Shown here piece after piece: positions 8,481 through 17,192 of a DNA stretch of 64,000 nt. The first letter of the stretch is position 1. Each line of letters opens with the position of its first letter. The notes under the pieces are model-generated. The model was not told the DNA's origin. It was given only the letters and a program-made list of their open reading frames with translations, and did not search any database. The stretch lies in assembly GCA_030431675.1 (NCBI GenBank), contig JAUIIV010000003.1, forward strand, positions 62,001-126,000. Direction: 5' to 3'. Origin of the DNA: Gammaproteobacteria bacterium (GTDB taxonomy: Bacteria > Pseudomonadota > Gammaproteobacteria > UBA6186 > Azoamicaceae). A program made the translations under genes and the position numbers.

Positions 8481-9707
8481 ATGAGTTTAAAAGTTGGATA
8501 TGCAGGTCTTACACATTTGGGTTTAAATTACGCAGTAGCTGGCGCCTCCAAAGGATTTGACATTGTAGGCTATGATCCTAACCCTGGACGCATCAATGAT
8601 GTTGTAGAGCCTGGATTGCCAGAAGCATTAGAGAATAATAAGACAAAGCTACATTTTACTAATCAAATACAAGACTTAAAAAGCTGTGATATCGTTTATA
8701 TTGCTCCTGATGTTGTGACAGATGATAAAGGCCAAAGTGATTTAACCTACATTAAGCAAATGATACATGATGTGGTAGAAGTTTTAGATGGCAAGACTAT
8801 TTTGGTAGTGTTAGCACAGGTACCACCAGGTTTTACATCAAGTGTTAAATATCCTGCAGCAAATAAATTTTATCAAGTTGAGACTTTAGTTTTTGGTCAA
8901 GCAGTGCAACGTGCATTGCAACCAGAGAGATTTATTGTGGGTTGTGCTGTCGGTGAAGCAGTTGCTCCTAAGTTGCAGGAGTATTTAGATGCGTTCAATT
9001 GTCCGATTTTACCTATGGGCTATGAGAGCGCAGAGCTCGCTAAAATTGCGATAAATTGTTGTTTAGTAGCATCTATAGGTGTAGCTAATAGTTTGGCAGA
9101 GATTTGTGAAAAAATTGGTGCGGATTGGAGTGAGATAGTCCCTGCTTTACGCTTGGATAAGCGAATTGGCGAATATGCTTATTTGAAGCCAGGCTTAGGA
9201 ATAGCTGGGGGCAATTTAGAAAGAGATTTAGCAACGATCGTCAATTATGCAACTGAGCATGGTACTGATAAGAATGTAATACAATCACTAAGGACTAATA
9301 GCGCACATAGGCGCAATTGGCCGCTGAAAGTTTTGTATGAAAAAGTATTGTCTAAAAATCCACAAGCAAAAATTGCTATATGGGGCTTAACATATAAAGA
9401 AAACACCCATTCGCTCAAGAATTCTCCAGCACTGCATTTGTTAGCAGATATAGCGGGTAAAGATATTACCGCATATGACCCAGTAATTAAGCATTTACAA
9501 GGAGTTGTCATAGCTAGTACAGCATTAGAAGCAGTTAAGAATGCAGATGTATTAGTTATTATGACTCCCTGGGCAGATTTTAAAGAGGTTGACCCTAACT
9601 TAGTGCAACAGCAGATGCGTGGAAAAGTTGTTATCGACCCATACGCAGTGTTAGCTGATACTGCTGATTTTAAATACTTTACCTTAGGAAAGGAGTTTGT
9701 ATGCTAG
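8481..9707 (+). CDS. UDP-glucose/GDP-mannose dehydrogenase-family protein without the catalytic Cys
   Basis: A 408-residue protein with the three-part layout of nucleotide-sugar dehydrogenases: an N-terminal NAD domain (KVGYAGLTHLGLNYAVA), a central helical domain (ESAELAKIAINCCL, retaining the Lys and Asn of the active site) and a C-terminal UDP-binding domain (IAIWGLTYKENTHSLKNSPA). The active-site loop normally reads GxGFGGSCFPKD, with Cys as the nucleophile for the second oxidation. Here the matching segment is GLGIAGGNLERD and Asn245 takes the Cys position. The protein therefore probably cannot make a uronic acid by the usual thiohemiacetal route. It may perform a single oxidation, act in a retro-aldol or epimerase-like step, or be regulatory. 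It overlaps the next gene by 7 bases. Confidence 0.75.
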   Translation: MSLKVGYAGLTHLGLNYAVAGASKGFDIVGYDPNPGRINDVVEPGLPEALENNKTKLHFTNQIQDLKSCDIVYIAPDVVTDDKGQSDLTYIKQMIHDVVEVLDGKTILVVLAQVPPGFTSSVKYPAANKFYQVETLVFGQAVQRALQPERFIVGCAVGEAVAPKLQEYLDAFNCPILPMGYESAELAKIAINCCLVASIGVANSLAEICEKIGADWSEIVPALRLDKRIGEYAYLKPGLGIAGGNLERDLATIVNYATEHGTDKNVIQSLRTNSAHRRNWPLKVLYEKVLSKNPQAKIAIWGLTYKENTHSLKNSPALHLLADIAGKDITAYDPVIKHLQGVVIASTALEAVKNADVLVIMTPWADFKEVDPNLVQQQMRGKVVIDPYAVLADTADFKYFTLGKEFVC

Positions 9708-10588
9708 AGCATTTAAATGCTGAAGAGATAAAACCACAACGTGTAGTAATAGTAGGAGCTGGTGGCTTTGTAGGTAGTACAACTGCACGTAATTTACGCG
9801 AGAAAGGTATTGCCACTATTGAGCTAACACGCAATGAGATAAATCTGCTTAAAGACAATGCCGCTCATAGCTTGGCTGAGTACATTCAACCTGGAGATGC
9901 CTTAGTAGTTATTTCTGCCATTGCGCCTTGTAAGAACAGTACGCAATTAGTACGAAATCTGCAGATGATGGAGGTCGTATGTGAGGTTATTGCACAAAAG
10001 GGTGATCATCTATCTCATATCGTATATATCAGTTCTGATGCAGTATATGCTGATGATGTTTCGTTGACGACTGAGGAATCTAAGGTAGAGCCTTCTAGCA
10101 TGCATGGTATGATGCATGCAGCTAGAGAATTGATGATTAAAACTGCAGCAGGTAGTACGCCTTTAGCAATATTAAGACCAAGTCTATTGTATGGTATAAA
10201 AGACCCACACAATGGCTATGGCCCTAATAGTTTTTTTAGGCTTGTAAAGCAGGAGCAGAATATATCTTTATTTGGTGGTGGTGAAGAACAACGCGATCAC
10301 ATTTATGTCGAAGATGTGGCTGAAGTAATAGCGCAGACTCTACTGCATAAAAGTAAAGGTATATTAAACATTGCCACTGGAATTAGTGTCTCATTTCGTG
10401 CAATAGCAGATAAGATTGTTGAGGTTGCAAAAGCTGATATTAAAGTAGAGCCTACAGAGCGCAAAAACCCAATTACTCATAGGCACTTTGATGTCACGGC
10501 GTTTCGCAAGGCATTTCCTAACTTTAGTTATACAGATATAGAGACTGGTTTAGCCAAAGTTGAACAAGAATATAGTGAGATGGTGTAA
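9701..10588 (+). CDS. SDR-family protein with degenerate catalytic site
   Basis: A 295-residue extended SDR. The Rossmann motif VVIVGAGGFVGS and a YISSDAVYADD strand are intact. Where the family has YxxxK, however, the sequence reads HGMMHAARE, so His135 and His139 replace Tyr and Lys. The downstream region (FGGGEEQRDHIYVEDVAEV) is typical of nucleotide-sugar SDRs. A strong ribosome-binding site (AAGGAG) lies just before the ATG, which falls inside the preceding dehydrogenase gene. With the proton-relay pair missing, a normal oxidoreductase reaction is doubtful. It may bind an NDP-sugar without catalysis or use the histidines instead. It is translationally coupled to the neighbouring atypical dehydrogenase, and the two may work as a pair. 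Confidence 0.75.
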   Translation: MLEHLNAEEIKPQRVVIVGAGGFVGSTTARNLREKGIATIELTRNEINLLKDNAAHSLAEYIQPGDALVVISAIAPCKNSTQLVRNLQMMEVVCEVIAQKGDHLSHIVYISSDAVYADDVSLTTEESKVEPSSMHGMMHAARELMIKTAAGSTPLAILRPSLLYGIKDPHNGYGPNSFFRLVKQEQNISLFGGGEEQRDHIYVEDVAEVIAQTLLHKSKGILNIATGISVSFRAIADKIVEVAKADIKVEPTERKNPITHRHFDVTAFRKAFPNFSYTDIETGLAKVEQEYSEMV

Positions 10589-11238
10589 TGGAAGAAGTAA
10601 ATTTACTAGCATCTTTGCCAAAGACTAAACGTAATATACAAAAAAGATCAGAGGCAAAAGATCCTAAAGTAATTGAAGAATCACGCCAGTATGGTCAGAT
10701 GTACTTTGATGGTCCGCGTGATTATGGTTATGGGGGATACAGATATGATGGCCGATGGGTGCCAGTAGCTAAAGATATAGTAAAATACTATAACCTCAAA
10801 CCTGGAGATAAAGTATTAGACGTGGGAGCTGCAAAAGGATTCTTAGTTAAGGATTTGTTATCTTGTGGTATAGATGCATATGGATTAGATGTATCAAAGT
10901 ATGCTCTACAAAATAGTGAGGCCGAAGTTGTTGGGCGTTTGCATCTTGGTAGTGCAGATAGATTGCCGTTCCCAGATAATAGCTTTGATTGTGTGATTTC
11001 ATTAAACACAATTCATAATTTTACACGCGCAGATGCAGTTATAGCTATGCAAGAAATTCAACGTGTATCTAAAGGTAAATCATTTGTACAGGTTGACTCA
11101 TACTATACTCCTGAGCAGAAAGAAATATTTGAGAGTTGGGTATTAACTGCGAAGTTTTATGATTATCCAGAGGGATGGATAGAGCTATTTAAGGAAGCGG
11201 GGTATACCGGTGATTATTATTGGACAATTATTGATTAA
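10588..11238 (+). CDS. class I SAM-dependent methyltransferase
   Basis: A 216-residue protein with the SAM-binding motif I KVLDVGAAKGFLVKDLL (about residues 72-88), an acidic strand-2 end (YGLDVSKYA) and motif IV-like FDCVISLNTIHNF. The N-terminal 60 residues are hydrophilic and rich in Gly/Tyr (DYGYGGYRYDG). Methyltransferases of this size in surface-glycan operons methylate a sugar hydroxyl or a precursor. Its ATG overlaps the preceding stop by one base, and the next SDR gene follows after 18 bases with its own ribosome-binding site. A methyl-branched or O-methyl heptose is a plausible product, but the acceptor is not determined by the sequence. Confidence 0.8.
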   Translation: MEEVNLLASLPKTKRNIQKRSEAKDPKVIEESRQYGQMYFDGPRDYGYGGYRYDGRWVPVAKDIVKYYNLKPGDKVLDVGAAKGFLVKDLLSCGIDAYGLDVSKYALQNSEAEVVGRLHLGSADRLPFPDNSFDCVISLNTIHNFTRADAVIAMQEIQRVSKGKSFVQVDSYYTPEQKEIFESWVLTAKFYDYPEGWIELFKEAGYTGDYYWTIID

Positions 11239-11256
11239 ATATTAGGAGATAAATGA

Positions 11257-12252
11257 ATGGCAAATAAAACTTATGCAATCTTAGGCGGTGGTGGTTCTTT
11301 TGGGATCCACGCTGCACAGTATTTACTTGATCATGCTGATCCTAAAAAGGTTATTGGCGTAGGTAGAAATCCTTTACGTCCTGAGCCATTTTCTTTAAAT
11401 ATAGAAAAACATCCTAAATACGAGTATCACGCACGACATGTTACGTACGAGTTTGACTTGTTAATGGAATTATTGGATGAGCAAAAGCCAGATGTAATTA
11501 TTAACTTTGCTGCCCAGGGTGAAGGAGCAGTTTCTTGGAAGCACTCATGGCGTTTCTTCGAAACTAACTCTATGGCACTTGCTAGATTAGCTGAGGAGCT
11601 ATCAAAGCGTGATTATATGGAACGTTTTATTCAGATTGGTACTTCTGAAATGTATGGCTCTGTAGATCATGCAACTAAAGAAGATGAGCCTATTAAGCCT
11701 ACTAGTCCATATGCTGCATCTAAAGTTGCCTTTGATATGTATTTAGATTCTATCTATAAGTTTCTAAAATTTCCGATGAATATAGTTCGTCCATCTAATT
11801 GTTACTGTCCTGGACAGCTCTTACATAGAATTATCCCGAAGACAGTTATTTCAGGTCTAAAAGGCCAGCAGTTACCTTTACATGGTGGTGGTCGAGCTGA
11901 AAAGTCATATTTACACGCTAGAGATTTGGCGCGTGCGATTTTGATGGTTTCGGAGAAGGCGCCTTTTGGTAAAACTTATAATGTAGGACCACTAAAACCT
12001 ACTTCAATTCGTGAAGTTGTAGAATTAACTGCACAAGCTTTGGACATGAAGTTTACTGATGTTTGTATGATGGCTCCAGATCGCTTAGGGCAAGACTCTA
12101 GATATTGGTTGGATTCTAGTCGTATTAAAGAAGACTTAGGCTGGGAACAAGAAATTGATTGGACTGAGGGCTTAGATGAAATGGTTGCTTGGGGTAGAAA
12201 ATACTTTGATCAACTAAAAGATGTACCTATGGATTATGTATTGAGGGGATAA
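11257..12252 (+). CDS. NDP-sugar 4,6-dehydratase-like SDR (RmlB-like)
   Basis: A 331-residue extended SDR. The Rossmann loop is AILGGGGSFGIHAA, the active-site strand reads IGTSEMYGS (Thr-Ser-Glu instead of the usual Thr-Asp-Glu of dehydratases) and YAASK supplies Tyr and Lys. The C-terminal DRLGQDSRYWLDSSRIKEDL closely follows the substrate-binding tail of dTDP-glucose 4,6-dehydratases. This family makes 4-keto-6-deoxy sugars; with a heptose it would give a 4-keto-6-deoxyheptose, as DmhA does in Yersinia. An earlier in-frame-looking ATG at 11252 runs straight into a stop, so 11257 after the AGGAG site is the start. The gene overlaps the next by one base. Confidence 0.75.
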   Translation: MANKTYAILGGGGSFGIHAAQYLLDHADPKKVIGVGRNPLRPEPFSLNIEKHPKYEYHARHVTYEFDLLMELLDEQKPDVIINFAAQGEGAVSWKHSWRFFETNSMALARLAEELSKRDYMERFIQIGTSEMYGSVDHATKEDEPIKPTSPYAASKVAFDMYLDSIYKFLKFPMNIVRPSNCYCPGQLLHRIIPKTVISGLKGQQLPLHGGGRAEKSYLHARDLARAILMVSEKAPFGKTYNVGPLKPTSIREVVELTAQALDMKFTDVCMMAPDRLGQDSRYWLDSSRIKEDLGWEQEIDWTEGLDEMVAWGRKYFDQLKDVPMDYVLRG

Positions 12253-13046
12253 TGATAATGGATGCACAAGCAGCCAAGCAAAGGTGTATTGAGTATAGAA
12301 AGAGAATTCTAGATATTTCGCAGACAGTTACTGCATTGCATGTAGCACCTGCTTTTTCTTGTTTAGAAATCACTGATTTGATATATCATGAGTTAAAACG
12401 TGATCAGGATACGTTTTTAATGTCCAAAGGACATGGTTGCTTGATCCAATATGTAATTTTAGAGAAGTTGGGCGTACTTAGCTCAGAGGATTTACGGCTA
12501 TATTGTAATCCTGCTGGTAGATTAGGAGCACACCCTGACTACGGTGTACCAGGAATAGCTGCATCTACTGGTTCACTAGGCCATGGTACGGGCATAGCTG
12601 TAGGTATGGCATACGCACATAAGTTACAGAAACAGGATGCCAATATTTACTTGGTTTTATCTGATGGTGAGTTACAAGAGGGCTCTACCTGGGAAGCAAT
12701 TGCGACTGCTGCAAATCTTAACACCAATAATTTGATAGCATTTCTTGATTTTAATGATTTTTCAGGTTTAGAAAAGATGAGTGATGGTCACCCAGCCTTT
12801 TATCCGATTGTAGAAAAGCTTGAAGCCTTTGGGTGGGAAGCTATAGAGGTTGATGGCCATGATGCTGCTGCTATGCACAATGCATTACAAAAGCGCAGTG
12901 GAAATAAGCCATTTATGGCAGTATGCAACACTATTAAGGGTAAGGGTGCATCATTTATGGAAAATGTAGCTATCTGGCATTATCGTTCACCAAATCCAGA
13001 TGAATATAAGCAAGCTTTAGCAGAATTAGAAATAGAGGGGGTATAA
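12252..13046 (+). CDS. transketolase, N-terminal (TPP-binding) subunit
   Basis: A 264-residue protein matching the N-terminal half of transketolase. It has LMSKGHG, a TGSLGHGTGIAVGMAYA loop and the thiamine-diphosphate motif SDGELQEGSTWEAI through LDFNDF. A second in-frame ATG six bases on (12258) is better spaced from the GAGGGG ribosome site and may be the real start. Together with the following gene it forms a split transketolase that would move two-carbon units between ketoses and aldoses. Being in this operon, it can make sedoheptulose 7-phosphate from ribose 5-phosphate and xylulose 5-phosphate, feeding GmhA. A related thiamine enzyme acting on an NDP-sugar is an alternative. Confidence 0.85.
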   Translation: MIMDAQAAKQRCIEYRKRILDISQTVTALHVAPAFSCLEITDLIYHELKRDQDTFLMSKGHGCLIQYVILEKLGVLSSEDLRLYCNPAGRLGAHPDYGVPGIAASTGSLGHGTGIAVGMAYAHKLQKQDANIYLVLSDGELQEGSTWEAIATAANLNTNNLIAFLDFNDFSGLEKMSDGHPAFYPIVEKLEAFGWEAIEVDGHDAAAMHNALQKRSGNKPFMAVCNTIKGKGASFMENVAIWHYRSPNPDEYKQALAELEIEGV

Positions 13047-13047
13047 G

Positions 13048-13920
13048 GTGCGTAATAGATTTGCAGATGTGTTTTATGAATTAGGCAAAGATGACCCACG
13101 TCTAGCTATAGTTGTTGCTGATATCTCTCCTGCTGGCTCGATTGCAAAGTTTAGAGAACATTTTCCAGATAGGTTTGTTAATACTGGTGTAGCAGAGCAA
13201 ATTATGATTGGCTTATGTGCCGGTATGTGTCAAAAGGGTATGCGACCTTTTGCTTATACAATCGCTACATTTACTTTATATAGACCATTCGAGTTTGTGC
13301 GAGATGATTTGGCGTATCAGAATTTACCGGTAACAATCGTAGGCATAGGTGGTGGTGTAACTTATTCTACATTGGGCGCTACACATCATGCTATGGAAGA
13401 CATAGCAGTGGCCAGTGCTATTCCTAATATGACAGTAATTGCACCATGTGATCCTGATGAGGTAAGCATTGTTACGCGTTGGTGTGCCCTAGAAAATCAA
13501 GGTGGTCCAGTATATTTACGTCTTGGTAAGGCCGGCGAGCCAATAATTACTCAGGATGCTGAACCTTTTAAACTAGGTAAGATTAGATATATTAAGCGGG
13601 GTAAGGGCACTTGTATCTTATCTTATGGCGTAACTGTACATAAAGCTTTAGCGAAGGCTGGTGAATTAGGCGATGTCTCAGTTGTTAATTGCCACACTAT
13701 AAAGCCGTTAGATAGAGAAGGTATAAGCCAATTATTAAATAATTATGACAAAGTGATTGTGATGGAAGAACACGTGCCACATGGTGGTTTAGGCTCAAGG
13801 GTAAAAGAAATTGCATGGGACATTGGGGCTAAGTGTAAGATAGAGCACCAGTCACTACGTGATGAATTTATTCATGTATATGGTACCCATGAGCAGGTGC
13901 TGGAGGCTCATGGGTGGTGA
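13048..13920 (+). CDS. transketolase, C-terminal (pyrimidine/C-terminal) subunit
   Basis: A 290-residue protein that completes the split transketolase. It contains the pyrimidine-binding domain with NTGVAEQIMIGLCAGM, where Glu is the residue that activates thiamine diphosphate, followed by PFAYTIATFTLYRPFE, THHAMEDIA and a C-terminal transketolase domain (VVNCHTIKPLDREG, EEHVPHGGLGS). It starts with GTG one base after the stop of the N-terminal subunit, after GAGGGGG. It is the last gene of the plus-strand heptose operon and converges on the sulfotransferase of the facing operon. Split transketolases are common in archaea and in secondary-metabolite or glycan clusters. Confidence 0.85.
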   Translation: MRNRFADVFYELGKDDPRLAIVVADISPAGSIAKFREHFPDRFVNTGVAEQIMIGLCAGMCQKGMRPFAYTIATFTLYRPFEFVRDDLAYQNLPVTIVGIGGGVTYSTLGATHHAMEDIAVASAIPNMTVIAPCDPDEVSIVTRWCALENQGGPVYLRLGKAGEPIITQDAEPFKLGKIRYIKRGKGTCILSYGVTVHKALAKAGELGDVSVVNCHTIKPLDREGISQLLNNYDKVIVMEEHVPHGGLGSRVKEIAWDIGAKCKIEHQSLRDEFIHVYGTHEQVLEAHGW

Positions 13921-13945
13921 ATAGTAACTTCTTATTATTACTCCT

Positions 13946-14818
13946 TTAGTAAGAAAGTCCTAATCTTTGTATAATATGTGGAGGGATAATCTGATTACAT
14001 CTACTTATTTGTTGTTCCGACATTACTGTTCTCCACTCATTGTGCTCACCATTTCTAAAGTGAGTTGAACTATCCTTTGCAATTTCAACTTGCTTATAAT
14101 TTTCTTTGGGTATTTCATAAAACTCCAATATTTTATCTATATAGCTATTATTGTCTTGGAGGAATTGTTCATATGTTAAGACTATGATTTCTACATTTTG
14201 TGGCTTACTATCTATGTATTTAAACCAATCATCCATCCATGTCACTAGGTTAGGTAGATAATTTTCTATGTACCAATCAATCTGTTTAGTAAGATCTTGC
14301 TCATATAATTCCATTGGCGCAGTTGGAGCAACGTAATACAAATAATTTGTATCATTTTGTTTATAAAGTTTATTCTGATGGTGTATCCACGATAGACAGG
14401 CTTGCCTTGGATCCCTTAGATGTAAAATCATCTTAGAACTATACTTTTCTAACAACTGTGTATTAAACAAAGAAGGGTCTAAATGTTCTTGAGTAATAGC
14501 GTGAGAATTATTAAATTGCTCAAATTTTTCAGGGCTGATGTTGTCACGCAGTGCATATCCGGGAGATATATATTGGAACGGAATGCCTAATCCCTTCTCT
14601 AGAGTTTTTGCTATAAAAATACTACCAGATTTGGGCATAGTATTAAAAATAATATGCTTAGCATCAACGATATTATTTGTGTTTTCTTCTTCAACGCCAT
14701 TGCTACTTTTTTCAGCAATGCTATTTATATTCTCGTTTTTTGCATGTTTATGAAAATAAAAAAAACCACTCGAAACAATTAAGGCAGACAGAGAAATAGT
14801 AATAATAAATTTTTTCAT
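13946..14818 (-). CDS. membrane-anchored sulfotransferase-family protein
   Basis: A 290-residue protein with an N-terminal hydrophobic segment (FIITISLSALIVSSGFFYF, residues 4-22), then a hydrophilic linker and a sulfotransferase domain. The 5'-phosphosulfate-binding loop reads MPKSGSIFIAKTL (PKSG at 62-65). The 3'-phosphate-binding strand/helix is KMILHLRDPRQACLSW. These two motifs define PAPS-dependent sulfotransferases. It is the last gene of the minus-strand glycan operon, 50 bases after gmhA. A single N-terminal anchor would place the enzyme on one face of the inner membrane; PAPS is cytoplasmic, so a cytoplasmic domain is expected if it uses PAPS. Sulfation of the exported heptose glycan is inferred. 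Confidence 0.7.
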   Translation of the reverse strand: MKKFIITISLSALIVSSGFFYFHKHAKNENINSIAEKSSNGVEEENTNNIVDAKHIIFNTMPKSGSIFIAKTLEKGLGIPFQYISPGYALRDNISPEKFEQFNNSHAITQEHLDPSLFNTQLLEKYSSKMILHLRDPRQACLSWIHHQNKLYKQNDTNYLYYVAPTAPMELYEQDLTKQIDWYIENYLPNLVTWMDDWFKYIDSKPQNVEIIVLTYEQFLQDNNSYIDKILEFYEIPKENYKQVEIAKDSSTHFRNGEHNEWRTVMSEQQISRCNQIIPPHIIQRLGLSY

Positions 14819-14868
14819 TTCATATATTCCTTGACATTAATTTAAGATCAAAAACTTTAAATTCCATT

Positions 14869-15453
14869 TCACCATTTAGTGCTATTAACCTGTAATTCAG
14901 GATGTGACACTAAACAATGCCATATAACTCCTTGGTACGCTTCACTCAAAGGAGTAATTAAACTACTGTCTATAGGTGGTACGACTATAGATATATCAGC
15001 AACTTGAGCAGTATAACCACCATCTTTTCCAAGAATGCCTAGAATAGTTGCCGACTCTTGCTTGGCGGTATCTAAAGCCTTTATTAGATTGACGCTTACA
15101 TTTTTCTCGAGACTTCCGCCTCCTACTGAGAAGACTAAAATAGCATCTTTACTATTAACTCTGCTTGTCTTAAGCCATGAGCTAAAGACTTGATTCCAGC
15201 CATCATCATTTGTTCTGGCGGTAAGTTCTGATACATTATCGGTTGGTGCATATGTTTCAATATTACATAACTTTCTAAAGTCATTTACTGCGTGACTTGC
15301 ATTTGCTGCGCTGCCACCAACACCCAAAATAAATAGTCGCCCTTGTCTTTCTCTCACTGCTTTTAACGCAGCTGCCATTTTTTCTATCGTTTCAAAATTA
15401 ATAATTTGGGATATTTCGCTAACCAGATGAAAATAGTGTTCTACGTGCGTCAT
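14869..15453 (-). CDS. gmhA: sedoheptulose 7-phosphate isomerase (GmhA-like SIS protein)
   Basis: A 194-residue single-SIS-domain protein, the usual length of GmhA. LFILGVGGSAANASHAVNDF forms the phosphate loop. Later come LVFSVGGGS and a C-terminal SEAYQGVIWHCLVSHP, where the Glu and His fit the catalytic and metal ligands of GmhA. GmhA converts sedoheptulose 7-phosphate to D-glycero-D-manno-heptose 7-phosphate, the first committed step of NDP-heptose synthesis. Its ATG overlaps the stop of the ABC ATPase gene (4 bases). It supplies the one step missing from the facing plus-strand operon, so the two operons appear to serve one pathway. Confidence 0.8.
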   Translation of the reverse strand: MTHVEHYFHLVSEISQIINFETIEKMAAALKAVRERQGRLFILGVGGSAANASHAVNDFRKLCNIETYAPTDNVSELTARTNDDGWNQVFSSWLKTSRVNSKDAILVFSVGGGSLEKNVSVNLIKALDTAKQESATILGILGKDGGYTAQVADISIVVPPIDSSLITPLSEAYQGVIWHCLVSHPELQVNSTKW

Positions 15454-16220
15454 GTAGTAATCGCCTCTTCCTTATTTGCTTCTACAGGGTAATATCTCTC
15501 AAAAACTTCTGCAACTGTGCCAGAGCATTTTATTTGTCCATGCTCTAATAAAATTGCCTTATTACACAATTTCTGTACCAACTCTTTTGAGTGTGATGCC
15601 AAAACAATGATATCTGTACGATTATAAAGGTCTTCCAGCCTTTTTTTTGCCTTCTCAGCAAAAGAGTTATCGCCAGCGCCAATTCCTTCATCTACTAATA
15701 AAATATTTGATTCTATGGCAGTGGCTATTCCAAAGCATAGCCTAGAAATCATCCCTGCAGAGTAAGTTCTGACTGGTAACTTAATATAATCCTCAAGTTC
15801 TGAGAAATTAACTATATCATCGGTTTTATCTTTAATTTGTTTATTTGTCATGCCAAGATATGTTGCGATTGTCTTAATATTTTCAAGCCCGGTATCAGCG
15901 GTATCTAATCCTGGGGTAATGTTAAATAGAGGGGTAACTTTACCATGATGGGAAACCTTACCGTGCGTTGGGGCATATATACCAGCTAAAACACTCAGAA
16001 GTGTGGACTTGCCAGCGCCATTATGTCCTATTAGAGCCAGCCTATCCCCATCTTCTAAATTGATATTAATATTACTCAGAGCTGTGACAGAAACAGACTT
16101 CTTTTTAGTATTTAGCTTTCCGCCTACATACCGATTAGCCAATATGCTACGAAAACTCTTATCTGCGCCATATATTGGTATATCCAAAGAGACATTGTGA
16201 AGCTTTATCCAGGATTGCAT
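15450..16220 (-). CDS. wzt: polysaccharide ABC exporter ATPase (Wzt/KpsT-like)
   Basis: A 256-residue ABC ATPase with Walker A (GHNGAGKST), the signature segment VRTYSAGMISRLCF and Walker B (ILLVDEGIGAGDNSF). These match the O-antigen/teichoic-acid export group (Wzt, KpsT, TagH). It lacks the C-terminal carbohydrate-binding domain found in Wzt proteins that recognise a terminally modified chain, so it is of the KpsT-like short type. It lies 9 bases after the permease gene. With that permease it would export a lipid-linked glycan built by the glycosyltransferases of this operon across the inner membrane. Confidence 0.88.
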   Translation of the reverse strand: MQSWIKLHNVSLDIPIYGADKSFRSILANRYVGGKLNTKKKSVSVTALSNININLEDGDRLALIGHNGAGKSTLLSVLAGIYAPTHGKVSHHGKVTPLFNITPGLDTADTGLENIKTIATYLGMTNKQIKDKTDDIVNFSELEDYIKLPVRTYSAGMISRLCFGIATAIESNILLVDEGIGAGDNSFAEKAKKRLEDLYNRTDIIVLASHSKELVQKLCNKAILLEHGQIKCSGTVAEVFERYYPVEANKEEAITT

Positions 16221-16229
16221 ATTGTATTC

Positions 16230-17090
16230 CTATAGCCAGAAAATAATTTTTTTATGGTGTTTAGACAATGCTATTATCGTGATAAGTGCACATATTAAAG
16301 AAAATCCTATTGTATACATCCAATTATCAAGAGTAGGTGCTTGGCCAAGCAGAGGCATTCTAATAATACTAATGTAATGATGTAATGGATTTAATTGAGT
16401 CACAATTAAGCCTTTACTTCCTAATTGATGTGGTTGCCACATAATAGGTGTTACAAACATGGCAAGCTGAATTAAGCTATTGATAATTTGCTGAAAATCT
16501 CTAAAGCGTAAGCACAGCATGCCAAGAAGTAAAGACATCCAAATACCAGTAAAGAATGTTACTATTAGCCCAGGTATAATATAAAGCAGATTAAGATTAA
16601 TAGAGGTTCGAGCGTAAACCAATACTATTGCAACTACTAGTAAGTGGTGAAAAAATACCATTAAATTTCTGCTTGAAACTAAACAAGCATAAGTACTATG
16701 TGGTAGAAAAATTTGCCTCATATATGCCTCAGAGGACATAAATGTTACACAACCTTCATGCAGAATACTTTGTATTAAAATCCATGATACATAGCCTGTG
16801 CAGAAGTAAGGCATAAAACTTCTAGGGTCGCTTTTCCATAAACTACTTAGCAAAAAACCCATACAGCCTATAAAAATTCCTAGGCTTAAAGTAGTCCAGA
16901 AAGGACCTATTAAGGTACGACGGTATCTTCTGCGGATCTCAGAAAACCCCATGAAGATCCATAGCTTATAGTTTTTAAGTGCTGAATATATATCATTAAT
17001 TGCTACTTTGATGTTTTGTATAAAACTAACTTTATCGGTTGTTGGGTTATTGTCTAAAATAACACTTGTCGTGCTTTGGAAAGTGTTCAT
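16230..17090 (-). CDS. wzm: polysaccharide ABC exporter permease (Wzm/KpsM-like)
   Basis: A 286-residue ABC-2-type permease with about six membrane segments. After a 40-residue cytoplasmic N-terminus comes the family hallmark region GFSEIRRRYRRTLIGPFWTT, followed by hydrophobic helices and a C-terminal PLHHYISIIRMPLLG stretch typical of Wzm/KpsM/TagG. It forms the membrane channel for the ATPase encoded immediately downstream. The start at 17090 lies 102 bases after the methyltransferase gene. That gap may hold an internal promoter, although no convincing one was seen. Confidence 0.88.
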   Translation of the reverse strand: MNTFQSTTSVILDNNPTTDKVSFIQNIKVAINDIYSALKNYKLWIFMGFSEIRRRYRRTLIGPFWTTLSLGIFIGCMGFLLSSLWKSDPRSFMPYFCTGYVSWILIQSILHEGCVTFMSSEAYMRQIFLPHSTYACLVSSRNLMVFFHHLLVVAIVLVYARTSINLNLLYIIPGLIVTFFTGIWMSLLLGMLCLRFRDFQQIINSLIQLAMFVTPIMWQPHQLGSKGLIVTQLNPLHHYISIIRMPLLGQAPTLDNWMYTIGFSLICALITIIALSKHHKKIIFWL

Positions 17091-17192
17091 TATTTACGAC
17101 CATCTAAAGGTAATTAAAGGTGGGATATTACATTAAATCCTTTGATAGTTCAACCAAACTGATATGTTGACCAACTGTCTTTTAGGTGAAGA

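Noticed and set aside
13921..13960. Possible terminator between the two convergent glycan operons
   Set aside because: Only a TTCTTA/TAAGAA 6-bp stem with a long loop was found, too weak to list as a feature.
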